A DNA stretch of 64,000 nucleotides, from positions 6,769,001 through 6,833,000 of the forward strand of contig NZ_CP019724.1 of the NCBI RefSeq assembly GCF_002005225.1, written 5' to 3'. A program made the translations under genes and the position numbers. This document shows, one piece after another, positions 14,733-22,964 of this stretch (the first letter of the stretch is position 1; every line of letters starts with the position of its first letter). This DNA is from Streptomyces pactum. GTDB lineage: Bacteria; Actinomycetota; Actinomycetes; Streptomycetales; Streptomycetaceae. The notes under the pieces are model-generated. The model ran no database searches. It saw only the letters and a program-made list of their open reading frames with translations, and was not told the origin of the DNA.

Positions 14733-15728
14733 CTACAGCCAGCCCCGGCGCTTGAACAGGCGGAACAACAGCACCTCCAGTGCGGCCATCAGCGCGATCA
14801 CCGCCGGGTAGCCCCACTCCCAGTGCAGTTCCGGCATGTGGTCGAAGTTCATCCCGTAGACGCCCGCGACCATCGTGGGCACCGCCGCCATGGCCGCCCA
14901 CGCGGAGATCTTGCGCATGTCGTCGTTCTGGCGGACGCTCGTCTGCGCCAGGTGTGCCGACAGGATGTCCGAGACCAGCCGGTCCAGGCCCTCCACCGAC
15001 TCGTTCACGCGCGTGAGGTGGTCGCTCACGTCCCGGAAGAACGGCCGCGCCCGGTCGTTCACGAACGGGACCCCGGCGCCGAACGCCCCGGTCCCGGCCA
15101 GCCGGGCCAGCGGCGGTGCCAGCGGACCGGTCGCCCGGCGGAACTCCAGGACCTGCCGCTTGAAGGTGTAGATACGGGACGCGGTGTGCCGGGAGCGCCC
15201 GCCGTCCGGTGAGAAGACCTCGGCCTCCAGCTCCTCCAGGTCGTTCTGCAGTTCGACCGCGACGTCCAGGTAGTGGTCGACGGCGGCGTCCGCGATCGCG
15301 TACAGCACCGCGGTGGGGCCCTTGCCGAGCAGTTCGGGCTCGTGTTCCAGGCGCTGCCGTACGGCCTTCAGCGGGGAGCCCTCGCCGTGCCGGACGACGA
15401 CCACGAACGCGTCGCCCAGGAAGATCATGAGCTCACCCGTGGAGACGGCGTCGCTCTCCGGCTCGTACACCACCGGCTTGAGGACGGCGAAGAGCGAGTC
15501 CTCGTACACCTCCAGCTTCGGCCGCTGGTGGGCTTTGAGGGCGTCCTCCACGGCCAGCGGGTGCAGCCCGAACTCCTGGGTGACCAGCTCGAACTCCTCC
15601 TCCGTCGGTTCGTGCAGGCCGATCCAGACGAAGCCGCCCGCGGTCCGCGCCTCGCCGAGCGCGTCGGAGAAGTCGTCGGGTCCGTCCGTGCGGCGCCCGT
15701 CCCGGTAGATGGCACAGTCGACGATCAC
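14733..15728 (-). CDS. corA: CorA-family magnesium/cobalt transporter
   Basis: A 331-aa inner-membrane protein. A large cytoplasmic N-terminal domain (FVWIGLHEPTEEEFELV, VEDALKAHQRPK) is followed by a long stalk helix. Two C-terminal membrane helices come last, the first ending in the family signature YGMNFDHMPEL (about residue 290). CorA forms pentamers that pass Mg2+ down the membrane potential. The GTG at 15728 has aagggagaagg upstream. The C-terminus FRLFKRRGWL is typical. It is divergent from the histidine phosphatase gene, 61 bp apart. Confidence 0.9.
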   Translation of the reverse strand: MIVDCAIYRDGRRTDGPDDFSDALGEARTAGGFVWIGLHEPTEEEFELVTQEFGLHPLAVEDALKAHQRPKLEVYEDSLFAVLKPVVYEPESDAVSTGELMIFLGDAFVVVVRHGEGSPLKAVRQRLEHEPELLGKGPTAVLYAIADAAVDHYLDVAVELQNDLEELEAEVFSPDGGRSRHTASRIYTFKRQVLEFRRATGPLAPPLARLAGTGAFGAGVPFVNDRARPFFRDVSDHLTRVNESVEGLDRLVSDILSAHLAQTSVRQNDDMRKISAWAAMAAVPTMVAGVYGMNFDHMPELHWEWGYPAVIALMAALEVLLFRLFKRRGWL

Positions 15729-15777
15729 CTGACGCCTTCTCCCTTCGTCCCGGCGCCCGAACGCCGTGCTGTATGCC

Positions 15778-15783
15778 TACCCT
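15778..15783 (+). promoter_or_regulatory. -10 box of the histidine phosphatase gene (leaderless)
   Basis: TACCCT ends 6 nt before the ATG at 15790. Confidence 0.45.
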
Positions 15784-15789
15784 GTGCGC

Positions 15790-16476
15790 ATGCCCACGCT
15801 GATCCTGGTCAGGCACGGACGTTCCACCGCCAACACCGAGGGGCTGCTCGCCGGCTGGACGCCCGGCGTCGCCCTCGACGAACGCGGGGCCGCACAGGCC
15901 GCCGCGCTGCCCGGGCGCCTCGCCGGCCTGCCGCTGGCCGAGGTCGTCACCAGCCCGCTGCAGCGCTGCCAGGAGACGATCCGGCCACTGCTCGACGCCC
16001 TGCCCGGCCTGCGGGCGCACACCGACGAACGGATCGGGGAGTGCCACTACGGAGACTGGTCTGGCCGCAAGCTCGCCGAACTCAAGGACGAGCCCCTGAT
16101 GGAGGTCGTGCAGGCGCACCCCTCCGCCGCGGCCTTCCCCGGCGGCGAGTCGATGCGCGCGATGCAGACCCGCGCCGCCGAGGCGGTGCGCGAGTGGAAC
16201 GCGCGCGTGGAGCGCGACCACGGCGCCGACGCCGTCTACCTCATGTGCTCCCACGGCGACATCATCAAGTCCCTCGTCGCGGATGCACTCGGCCTGCACC
16301 TCGACCTCTTCCAGCGGATCTCCGTCGAGCCCTGTTCCGTCACCGCGATCCGCTACACCCGGCTGCGCCCGTTCCTCGTCCGCCTCGGCGACACCGGTGA
16401 CTTCGCCTCCCTCGCCCCGCACGAGGAGCCTCCGGGCGACCAGGCACCCGTCGGTGGTGGTGCGGGCGCACCGTGA
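15790..16476 (+). CDS. Histidine phosphatase family protein (MSMEG_4193/TIGR03848 type)
   Basis: A 228-aa phosphoglycerate-mutase-like phosphatase. The catalytic RHG is in LILVRHGRSTANTEG (about residues 8-10). GECHYGDWSGRKL holds the second-site Glu region, and the late His is in YLMCSHGDIIKSL. The actinobacterial subfamily is found beside mshC, DUF3090 and SCO1664-like genes in many genomes, as here, which suggests a shared pathway. The substrate is unknown. It begins a four-gene forward run ending in mshC; the next gene follows after 88 bp. Confidence 0.82.
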   Translation: MPTLILVRHGRSTANTEGLLAGWTPGVALDERGAAQAAALPGRLAGLPLAEVVTSPLQRCQETIRPLLDALPGLRAHTDERIGECHYGDWSGRKLAELKDEPLMEVVQAHPSAAAFPGGESMRAMQTRAAEAVREWNARVERDHGADAVYLMCSHGDIIKSLVADALGLHLDLFQRISVEPCSVTAIRYTRLRPFLVRLGDTGDFASLAPHEEPPGDQAPVGGGAGAP

Positions 16477-16488
16477 TCGTCGGCCGCA

Positions 16489-16495
16489 GTAGGGT
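16489..16495 (+). promoter_or_regulatory. -10-like box upstream of the DUF3090 gene
   Basis: GTAGGGT lies 70 bp before the DUF3090 start. It is the same TAGGGT box as at the arc, pup and prcB promoters. Confidence 0.35.
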
Positions 16496-16564
16496 GAAGC
16501 GGTCGCAGCAGCGCCCCCGACTTCCCGCTTTCCCCGCTTTCCCCGACTTCCATGGAGACAGGAC

Positions 16565-17155
16565 GTGTCCCGTCAGGTGTTCCTCTACGACCAACCGGAA
16601 CGTTTCGTGGCCGGTACGGTCGGACTGCCCGGGCGCCGTACGTTCTTCCTCCAGGCCACCGCCGGCTCCCGGGTGACCAGCGTGGCCCTGGAGAAGACCC
16701 AGGTCGCCGCCCTCGCCGAGCGCATGGACGAACTCCTCGACGAGGTCGTACGGCGCAGCGGCGGCAGCACCGTCGTCCCCGCCATGGCTCCCACCGAGCC
16801 CGCCGACACCGCGCCGCTGGCCACCCCCGTCGAGGAGGAGTTCAGGGTCGGCACCATGGCGCTGGCCTGGGACGGCGAGGACCAGCGCATGATCGTCGAG
16901 GCGCAGGCCCTCGTGGAGCTGGACGCCGAGTCCGAGGAGGACCTGGCGGAGGCCGAGGAACGGCTCCTCCAGGACGAGGAGAACGGCCCCCCGATGCTGC
17001 GGGTCCGCCTCACCGGCGCGCAGGCCAGGGCCTTCGCCAAGCGCGCCCTCGACGTCGTCAACGCCGGGCGGCCGCCGTGCCCGCTGTGCAGCCTCCCGCT
17101 CGACCCGGAAGGACACGTATGTCCGCGCCAGAACGGATACCGCCGCGGAGCGTGA
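16565..17155 (+). CDS. DUF3090 (TIGR03847) family protein
   Basis: A 196-aa protein of unknown function. It has the family opening SRQVFLYDQPERFVAGTVG, the central RTFFLQATAGSRVTSVALEK, an acidic middle, VRLTGAQARAFAKRALDVV, and a C-terminal zinc-ribbon-like PPCPLCSLPLDPEGHVCPR (three Cys plus His). The family is actinobacterial and almost always sits with the SCO1664-like gene and mshC. The GTG at 16565 has ggagacagga upstream. Its last 37 nt overlap the next gene, so translation is coupled. Confidence 0.85.
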   Translation: MSRQVFLYDQPERFVAGTVGLPGRRTFFLQATAGSRVTSVALEKTQVAALAERMDELLDEVVRRSGGSTVVPAMAPTEPADTAPLATPVEEEFRVGTMALAWDGEDQRMIVEAQALVELDAESEEDLAEAEERLLQDEENGPPMLRVRLTGAQARAFAKRALDVVNAGRPPCPLCSLPLDPEGHVCPRQNGYRRGA

Positions 17156-17949
17156 CCACCGACGCGGCGGCCGCCGAGTTGCTCGCCCAGGGTGAACTGA
17201 CCGTGCGCGGACGCATCCGTGACGCCTCCAACGCGGCCCTGTACTGCACGGTGACGCACGAGGGACGCGAGGCGGCCTGCATCTACAAGCCGGTCGCCGG
17301 GGAGCGGCCCCTGTGGGACTTCCCCGACGGCGACCTCGCCCGGCGCGAGGTCGCCGCCTACGAGGTCTCCGAGGCGACCGGCTGGGGCCTCGTGCCGCCC
17401 ACGGTGCTGCGCGACGGGCCCTACGGCGAGGGCATGTGCCAGTTGTGGATCGAGGCGGTGCCGGAGACGGAGCTGCTCGCCCTGGTGGAGGACGAGGAGC
17501 CCGGCCCCGGCTGGAAGGCGATCGCCTTCGCCGAGGTCGGCGAGGGCCGCACCGCGCTGCTCGTGCACGCCGACGACGAGCGGCTGCGCCGGCTCGCCGT
17601 CCTGGACGCGGTGATCAACAACGCCGACCGCAAGGGCGGCCACCTGTTGCCGGCGGACGGGGAACGGCTGTACGGCATCGACCACGGCGTGACCTTCCAC
17701 GCCGAGAACAAGCTGCGCACCCTGCTGTGGGGGTGGGCGGGCGATCCGCTCACCGGGGAGGCCCTGGCGGTGCTCGACGCCCTCAGGGAGGCGCTGAAGG
17801 AGGGCGGGGCCCTGGCGGTCCGGCTCGGCGCGCTCATCACCCCCGCCGAACTCGACGCCACGCGCGCGCGGGTCGACGCCCTGCTGGCCTCCGGCGCACA
17901 CCCCGAACCGAGCGGCGAGTGGCCGGCCATCCCCTGGCCGCCGGTGTAG
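17119..17949 (+). CDS. SCO1664-family (TIGR03843) kinase-like protein
   Basis: A 276-aa protein. It has IRDASNAALYCTVTHEGREA and CIYKPVAGERPLWDFPDG, with the Lys expected to contact ATP phosphates. LARREVAAYEVSEATGW and then VLDAVINNADRKGGHLL follow, where D..NNADRK resembles the catalytic loop of PI3/4-kinase-like enzymes, and YGIDHGVTFHAENKLRT resembles the metal-binding DHG/DFG-like segment. It is probably an active phosphotransferase of unknown substrate. The ATG at 17119, with ggaagga upstream, lies inside the end of the DUF3090 gene. It belongs to the mshC-linked gene set. Confidence 0.8.
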   Translation: MSAPERIPPRSVTTDAAAAELLAQGELTVRGRIRDASNAALYCTVTHEGREAACIYKPVAGERPLWDFPDGDLARREVAAYEVSEATGWGLVPPTVLRDGPYGEGMCQLWIEAVPETELLALVEDEEPGPGWKAIAFAEVGEGRTALLVHADDERLRRLAVLDAVINNADRKGGHLLPADGERLYGIDHGVTFHAENKLRTLLWGWAGDPLTGEALAVLDALREALKEGGALAVRLGALITPAELDATRARVDALLASGAHPEPSGEWPAIPWPPV

Positions 17950-18048
17950 GCACCGGGCAGCCCCCGCCCGCACAACGGCCGGCCGGGCGCAAGAGCGCCT
18001 TACCGGCCATCCACCCGGTCCGGTTCGTGTACGGAACACCCGTCCGGT

Positions 18049-18054
18049 TACGCT
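18049..18054 (+). promoter_or_regulatory. -10 box of mshC (leaderless)
   Basis: TACGCT ends 6 nt before the mshC ATG at 18061. It suggests a separate leaderless mshC transcript besides any read-through from upstream. Confidence 0.45.
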
Positions 18055-18060
18055 CATGAC

Positions 18061-19290
18061 ATGCATGCCTGGCCCGCTTCCGAGGTCCCCGCCCTGCCTG
18101 GTCAGGGTCGCGACCTGAGGATCCACGACACCGCGACCGGCGGCCTGGTCACCCTCGCCCCCGGTCCCGTCGCCCGTATCTACGTCTGCGGCATCACGCC
18201 GTACGACGCCACCCACATGGGGCACGCGGCGACCTACAACGCGTTCGACCTCGTGCAGCGCGTGTGGCTCGACACCAAGCGGCAGGTTCACTACGTCCAG
18301 AACGTCACGGACGTCGACGACCCGCTGCTGGAGCGGGCCGGCCGGGACGGCGTCGACTGGACCGCCCTCGCCGAGAAGGAGACCGCCCTCTTCCGCGAGG
18401 ACATGACGGCGCTGCGGATGCTGCCGCCGCGGCAGTACATAGGCGCCGTCGAGGCCATACCCGGGATCGTCCCGCTCGTCGAGCGGCTGCGGGACGTGGG
18501 CGCCGCCTACGAGCTCGAGGGGGACACCTACTTCTCGGTCGAGTCCGACCCGCACTTCGGGAGTGTCTCCCACCTGGACGCCGCCGCCATGCGGCTGCTC
18601 TCCGCGGAGCGGGGCGGCGACCCGGACCGGCCCGGCAAGAAGAACCCGCTCGACCCGATGCTGTGGATGGCGGCCCGGGAGGGCGAGCCGAGCTGGGACG
18701 GCGGCTCCCTCGGTCGCGGGCGCCCCGGCTGGCACATCGAGTGCGTGGCCATCGCCCTCGACCACCTCGGCATGGGCTTCGACGTCCAGGGCGGCGGCTC
18801 CGACCTCGCCTTCCCGCACCACGAGATGGGCGCCTCGCACGCCCAGGCGCTCACCGGCGAGTTCCCCATGGCCAAGGCGTACGTGCACGCCGGCATGGTC
18901 GGTCTCGACGGCGAGAAGATGTCCAAGTCCAAGGGCAACCTGGTCTTCGTCTCGCGGCTGCGCCGTGACGGTGTCGACCCGGCCGCCATCCGGCTCACGC
19001 TGCTCGCCCACCACTACCGCTCCGACTGGGAGTGGACCGACCAGGTGCTCCGGGACGCCCTCGCCCGGCTCGACCGCTGGCGCGCCGCCGTCTCCCGGCC
19101 CGACGGCCCGCCCGCCGAGGCCCTCGTCGAGGAGATCCGCGAGGCCCTCGCGAACGACCTGGACTCCCCGGCCGCCCTCGACGCGGTCGACCGCTGGGCC
19201 GCACTGCAGCAGGAGAGCGGCGGCACGGACATCGGCGCCCCCGGCGTCGTCTCCCGCGCGGTGGACGCGCTGCTGGGCGTGGCGCTGTGA
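18061..19290 (+). CDS. mshC: Mycothiol ligase MshC (cysteine:GlcN-inositol ligase)
   Basis: A 409-aa class I aminoacyl-tRNA-synthetase-like enzyme that joins Cys to GlcN-Ins, the penultimate step of mycothiol synthesis. The HIGH-type motif is in [18 protein letters not shown] (about residues 43-60), where the Cys is the first zinc ligand. The other ligands are in [14 protein letters not shown] and [14 protein letters not shown]. The KMSKS loop is [10 protein letters not shown] (about 285). It lacks the C-terminal anticodon-binding part of CysS, and the N-terminal [13 protein letters not shown] is typical of MshC. It is convergent with parJ across a strong hairpin. Confidence 0.95.
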   Translation: MHAWPASEVPALPGQGRDLRIHDTATGGLVTLAPGPVARIYVCGITPYDATHMGHAATYNAFDLVQRVWLDTKRQVHYVQNVTDVDDPLLERAGRDGVDWTALAEKETALFREDMTALRMLPPRQYIGAVEAIPGIVPLVERLRDVGAAYELEGDTYFSVESDPHFGSVSHLDAAAMRLLSAERGGDPDRPGKKNPLDPMLWMAAREGEPSWDGGSLGRGRPGWHIECVAIALDHLGMGFDVQGGGSDLAFPHHEMGASHAQALTGEFPMAKAYVHAGMVGLDGEKMSKSKGNLVFVSRLRRDGVDPAAIRLTLLAHHYRSDWEWTDQVLRDALARLDRWRAAVSRPDGPPAEALVEEIREALANDLDSPAALDAVDRWAALQQESGGTDIGAPGVVSRAVDALLGVAL

Positions 19291-19314
19291 GACAGGCCCC
19301 CTGAAGGAGCGCGC

Positions 19315-19363
19315 ACACGGAGACAGGGGCACTTCCCGCCGGGAAGCGCCCCTGTCTCCGTGT
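19315..19363. terminator. Bidirectional terminator between mshC and parJ
   Basis: A 16-bp perfect outer stem (ACACGGAGACAGGGGC at 19315-19330 with its complement at 19348-19363) contains an inner stem CTTCCC/GGGAAG. It ends 2 nt from the parJ stop. Confidence 0.85.
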
Positions 19364-19364
19364 C

Positions 19365-20357
19365 TCAGTCCTCCGACGACTCCTCGTCGTCCCCGCTCGT
19401 CTTCGGCGGCCTCGGCGGACGCGCACGGCCGCTGGGGTTGTCCCGCAGATACGGCGTCCCGGAGGCGCCGTCGCCACCGTCGGCCGTGGCGTGGCCACCC
19501 GGTCCACCCGGCCCGGAGCCGTCCCGGCGCCGCAGATACCGCTCGAACTCGCGGGCGATCGCCTCGCCCGACGCCTCCGGCAGCTCCGCGGTGTCCCGGG
19601 CCTCCTCCAGCGACTGGACGTACTCGGCGACCTCGGTGTCCTCGGCGGCCAGTTGGTCCACGCCCACCTGCCAGGCACGCGCGTCCTCGGGCAGCTCGCC
19701 CAGCGGGACCCGTACGTCGATCAGGTCCTCCAGCCGGTTCAGCAGGGCCAGCGTGGCCTTCGGGTTCGGCGGCTGCGACACGTAGTGCGGCACCGCGGCC
19801 CACAGCGACACGGCCGGCACGCCCGCGTGCGTGCACGCCTCCTGGAGGATGCCGACGATGCCCGTGGGGCCCTCGTACTTGGTCTCCTCCAGGTTCATGC
19901 GCCGGGCCAGGTCGGCGTCCGACGTGGTCCCGCTCACCGGGACCGGGCGGGTGTGCGGGGTGTCACCCAGCAGGGCGCCCAGGACGACCACCAGCTCGAC
20001 CCCCAGCTCGTGGGCGAAGCCCAGCAACTCGTTGCAGAACGAACGCCAGCGCATGGACGGTTCGATGCCGCGGACGAGGACGAGGTCGCGCGGCTTGTCG
20101 CCGCCGACCCGGACCACCGACAGTCTCGTCGTCGGCCACGTGATCTTGCGGACGCCGGCTTCCAGGAACACCGTGGGACGGTTGACCTGGAAGTCGTAGT
20201 AGTCCTCGGCGTCCAGCGCCGCGAACACCTCGCCCTTCCACTCCCTGTCGAGATGCGCGACCGCGGTGGAGGCGGCGTCGCCGGCGTCGTTCCAGCCCTC
20301 GAACGCGGCCACCATGACCGGGTCGACCAGCTCGGGAACCCCCTCGAGCTCGATCAC
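19365..20357 (-). CDS. parJ: ParJ, PAC2-family protein
   Basis: A 330-aa protein of the PAC2 (proteasome-assembly-chaperone-like) family. It starts IELEGVPELVDPVMVAAFEGWND, then DYYDFQVNRPTVFLEAGVRK, LVLVRGIEPSMRWRSFCNE and a middle ELVVVLGALLGDTPHTRPVP. The C-terminal 60 residues are disordered and charged. The S. coelicolor homologue ParJ (SCO1662) binds ParA and controls its assembly during sporulation-related chromosome segregation. The GTG at 20357 follows aaggaggcgctgg. The mycobacterial homologue also lies near metH and mshC, so the link with this core region is old. Confidence 0.85.
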   Translation of the reverse strand: MIELEGVPELVDPVMVAAFEGWNDAGDAASTAVAHLDREWKGEVFAALDAEDYYDFQVNRPTVFLEAGVRKITWPTTRLSVVRVGGDKPRDLVLVRGIEPSMRWRSFCNELLGFAHELGVELVVVLGALLGDTPHTRPVPVSGTTSDADLARRMNLEETKYEGPTGIVGILQEACTHAGVPAVSLWAAVPHYVSQPPNPKATLALLNRLEDLIDVRVPLGELPEDARAWQVGVDQLAAEDTEVAEYVQSLEEARDTAELPEASGEAIAREFERYLRRRDGSGPGGPGGHATADGGDGASGTPYLRDNPSGRARPPRPPKTSGDDEESSED

Positions 20358-20509
20358 CCAGCGCCTCCTTCCGACGTGCCCTCGCGTACCCCCCAACCTT
20401 ACGGCGTGCCGAGGGGCCGCCCGCAGCCCCCTTGCACGGGGGAGTGAACGATCACTGCCCCGTTCCCGGCGGCCGGACACACCGCCGCCACCTCCGGATC
20501 CCAGCCGCG

Positions 20510-21220
20510 TCAGAGAGTGGAGCGCAGCCACTGCTCCACGGACGCGATGTGCACCGTCGCCCAGGAGCGCGCCGCCTCCGCGTCCCGGTCGCGCAGTGCG
20601 CCGAGGATCGCGCGGTGCTCGTGCAGGGTGCGGCCGACCGCGCCCTCCTGGGTGAGCCCGCGCCAGACGCGGACCCGGGTGGTGGGCCCGGACAGGCCGT
20701 CGAGGAGGGAGCGGAGCACCGAGTTGCCCGAGGCCTCCGCGATGTCCCGGTGGAACTCCAGATCGCAGGCGACCAGTTCCTCGACCGAGGGTTCGCCGCC
20801 GAGGGCGTCCAGCCCGCCCTCCAGGGCGTCCAGTTCCCGGTCGGTGATCCGGGAGGCCGCCAGCGCGGTCGCGGCCGGCTCCAGGATGCGGCGCACGGCG
20901 AGGAACTCCAGCACCGTGTCGTCGCGGTGGAAGTCGACGACGAAGCCGATGGCCTCCAGCAGCAGTTGCGGATCCAGGCTGCTGACGTAGGTGCCGTCGC
21001 CCTGCCGCACGTCCAGGATCCGCATCAGTGACAGGGCGCGTACGGCCTCGCGCAGGGAGTTGCGGGACAGCCCGAGGCCGGCGGCGAGCTCGCTCTCCTT
21101 GGGCAGCCGGTCGCCGGGCCCCAGCGCCCCGGAGACGATCATGCCCTTGATCTTCTCGATCGCCTCGTCGGTGACCGCCACGGCCGACCTCCCTGTGCTT
21201 CCGGGATGCCGCTCAGACAT
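20510..21220 (-). CDS. GntR/FadR-family transcriptional regulator
   Basis: A 236-aa regulator. The winged helix-turn-helix (about residues 18-85) contains LPKESELAAGLGLSRNSLREAVR and the wing VRQGDGTYVS. An FCD domain follows, with ACDLEFHRDIAEASGN and HEHRAILGALRDRDAE, whose Asp/His residues bind metal or acid ligands. The target is unknown; it may be local, since its own start codon lies inside two overlapping palindromes. It follows the glp genes in the same direction but is separated by a strong terminator. The gap of about 150 bp to parJ holds nothing else recognisable. Confidence 0.8.
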   Translation of the reverse strand: MSERHPGSTGRSAVAVTDEAIEKIKGMIVSGALGPGDRLPKESELAAGLGLSRNSLREAVRALSLMRILDVRQGDGTYVSSLDPQLLLEAIGFVVDFHRDDTVLEFLAVRRILEPAATALAASRITDRELDALEGGLDALGGEPSVEELVACDLEFHRDIAEASGNSVLRSLLDGLSGPTTRVRVWRGLTQEGAVGRTLHEHRAILGALRDRDAEAARSWATVHIASVEQWLRSTL

Positions 21221-21236
21221 CCGATGTCTCCGACAT
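21216..21236. promoter_or_regulatory. Two overlapping palindromes at the FadR-type gene start (candidate autoregulatory operator)
   Basis: GACAT-CCG-ATGTC (21216-21228) and ATGTC-TCC-GACAT (21224-21236) share one ATGTC arm. The first covers the start codon. Binding of the regulator here would block its own expression. Confidence 0.5.
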
Positions 21237-21282
21237 TATGGGGGGCGACTTCATGAGGCCGACGCAACCCGCCACGCGCGCG

Positions 21283-21320
21283 TGAGGCGGCGGCTCCGTC
21301 GGCGCGGAGCCGCCGCCTCA
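21283..21320 (-). terminator. Terminator of the glycerol operon
   Basis: TGAGGCGGCGGCTCCG and CGGAGCCGCCGCCTCA form a perfect 16-bp stem with a 6-nt loop, 20 nt after the glpD stop. Confidence 0.85.
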
Positions 21321-21339
21321 GGCAGCGGGGGGCGGGATC

Positions 21340-22956
21340 CTACTTCTTGTCGAGCAGGTCCTGGACCTTGGCGCGGACGTCGTCCGTGGCCAGACCGCGG
21401 ATCGTCAGCGTCGTCCGGCGGCGCAGCACGTCGTCCTGCGTCTCGGCCCACTCGTGGTCCCGCGCCCACACGACCTGCGCCCAGATCTCCGGGGCGTCGG
21501 GGTGGACCCGCTCGGCCAGCTCAGGGCTCTCGTTCGCCATGCGGGCGATGTCGAAGGCCAGCGAGCCGTAGTGCGTGGCCAGGTGCCGGGCGGTGTCCGC
21601 CGCCATGCGCGGGCCGGGCGCCGGGCCGTCCACCAGCAGCCGGTGGGCGACCGCGCGCGGGTTGGCGACGCCGGGCAGCGGCAGCTTCTTCGGCAGCGAG
21701 GAGATCGGCTCGAAGTCGTCGCCGAGGGGGTGGCCCGGCAGCGCCTCCAGCTTCTTCATGACCGTACGGCCGATGTGGCGGAAGGTCGTCCACTTGCCGC
21801 CCGCGACGGACAGCATGCCGCCCCGGCCCTCGGTGACGACCGTCTCGCGCTTGGCCTTGGCGGTGTCGCCGGGACCGCCCGGCAGCACGCGCAGACCAGC
21901 GAAGGAGTACGTGATCAGGTCCCGGTCGAGCTGCTGGTCGCGGATGGAGAAGGCGGCCTCGTCGAGGATCTGGGCTGTGTCCTTCTCGTTGACCGCGACG
22001 TCCGCCGGGTCGCCCTCGAACTCCTCGTCCGTCGTGCCGAGCAGCAGCATGTCCTCCCAGGGGAGGGCGAAGGTGATCCGGTACTTGTCGATCGGGGTGG
22101 CCAGCGCGGCCTTCCAGGGCGCGGTGCGCTTGAGCACCAGGTGCGCGCCCTTGGAGAGGCGGATGGACGGGGCCGCGTCCGGGTCCTCCATCCGGCGCAG
22201 GTGGTCGACCCAGGGACCGGTGGCGTTGAGCACCAGGCGGGCGCTGACGCCGAACTCGTCGCCGGTCAGCCGGTCCTTCAGCTCGGCGCCGGTCACCCGG
22301 CCCTTGGTGAAGCGCAGGCCGGTCACCTCGGCGTGGTTGAGGACGACCGCGCCGGAATCGGCCGCCGCGCGGACCGTCATCAGCGCCATACGGGCGTCGT
22401 TCATCTGGTCGTCGCCGTACACGGCCACGGCCTTGAGGTTGTCGGTGCGCAGCTCCGGCACGTCCTGCGCGGCCTTGGCCGGGGAGAGCAGGTGCCCGAC
22501 GCCGTCACCGAAGGCGGACAGCGCCGAGTACGCGAAGACACCGGCGCCCAGCTTCGCCGCGCCGTGCGGCCCGCCCTTGTACACGGGGAGGTAGAAGGTG
22601 AGCGGGTTCGCCAGGTGGGGGGCCACCTGGCGGGAGACCGCACGGCGCTCGAAGTGGTTCTCCGCCACCAGCTTCACCGCGCCGGTCTGCAGGTAGCGCA
22701 GTCCGCCGTGGAGGAGCTTGGAGGAGGCGGAGGAGGTGGCGCCGGCGAAGTCACCGGCGTCGACCACGGCCACCCTGAGGCCGGACTGCGCGGCGTGCCA
22801 GGCGGTGGAGATGCCCAGGATGCCGCCGCCGATCACGAGAAGGTCGTACGACGCCTTGGAGAGCTGCTCCCGGGTCTCGGCCCGGCTCGGGTTGGAGCCG
22901 GAGGCCGGGTGCGTCCCCAGGGCAGGCACGGACTGCAGGGTGGACTGAGTGGTCAT
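21340..22956 (-). CDS. glpD: FAD-dependent glycerol-3-phosphate dehydrogenase
   Basis: A 538-aa membrane-associated flavoenzyme that oxidises glycerol-3-phosphate to dihydroxyacetone phosphate and passes electrons to the quinone pool. The FAD-binding motif is VIGGGILGISTAWHAA (about residues 41-56). It also has SSASSKLLHGGLRYLQTG (typical GlpD), DWxx-like NATGPWVDHLR, and GGKWTTFRHIG near 390. The C-terminal helical domain ends QDLLDKK. It is the last gene of gylR-glpF-glpK-glpD, with only 8 bp after glpK and gaggag before the ATG. Glycerol induction through GylR is expected. Confidence 0.95.
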   Translation of the reverse strand: MTTQSTLQSVPALGTHPASGSNPSRAETREQLSKASYDLLVIGGGILGISTAWHAAQSGLRVAVVDAGDFAGATSSASSKLLHGGLRYLQTGAVKLVAENHFERRAVSRQVAPHLANPLTFYLPVYKGGPHGAAKLGAGVFAYSALSAFGDGVGHLLSPAKAAQDVPELRTDNLKAVAVYGDDQMNDARMALMTVRAAADSGAVVLNHAEVTGLRFTKGRVTGAELKDRLTGDEFGVSARLVLNATGPWVDHLRRMEDPDAAPSIRLSKGAHLVLKRTAPWKAALATPIDKYRITFALPWEDMLLLGTTDEEFEGDPADVAVNEKDTAQILDEAAFSIRDQQLDRDLITYSFAGLRVLPGGPGDTAKAKRETVVTEGRGGMLSVAGGKWTTFRHIGRTVMKKLEALPGHPLGDDFEPISSLPKKLPLPGVANPRAVAHRLLVDGPAPGPRMAADTARHLATHYGSLAFDIARMANESPELAERVHPDAPEIWAQVVWARDHEWAETQDDVLRRRTTLTIRGLATDDVRAKVQDLLDKK

Positions 22957-22964
22957 TGCGGTTC

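Noticed and set aside
16585..19836. A 1083-residue open frame on the minus strand across the DUF3090-mshC genes
   Set aside because: It is antisense to four well-supported genes, has low-complexity Arg/Gly/Val/His composition and no family motif; high-GC DNA gives such shadows.
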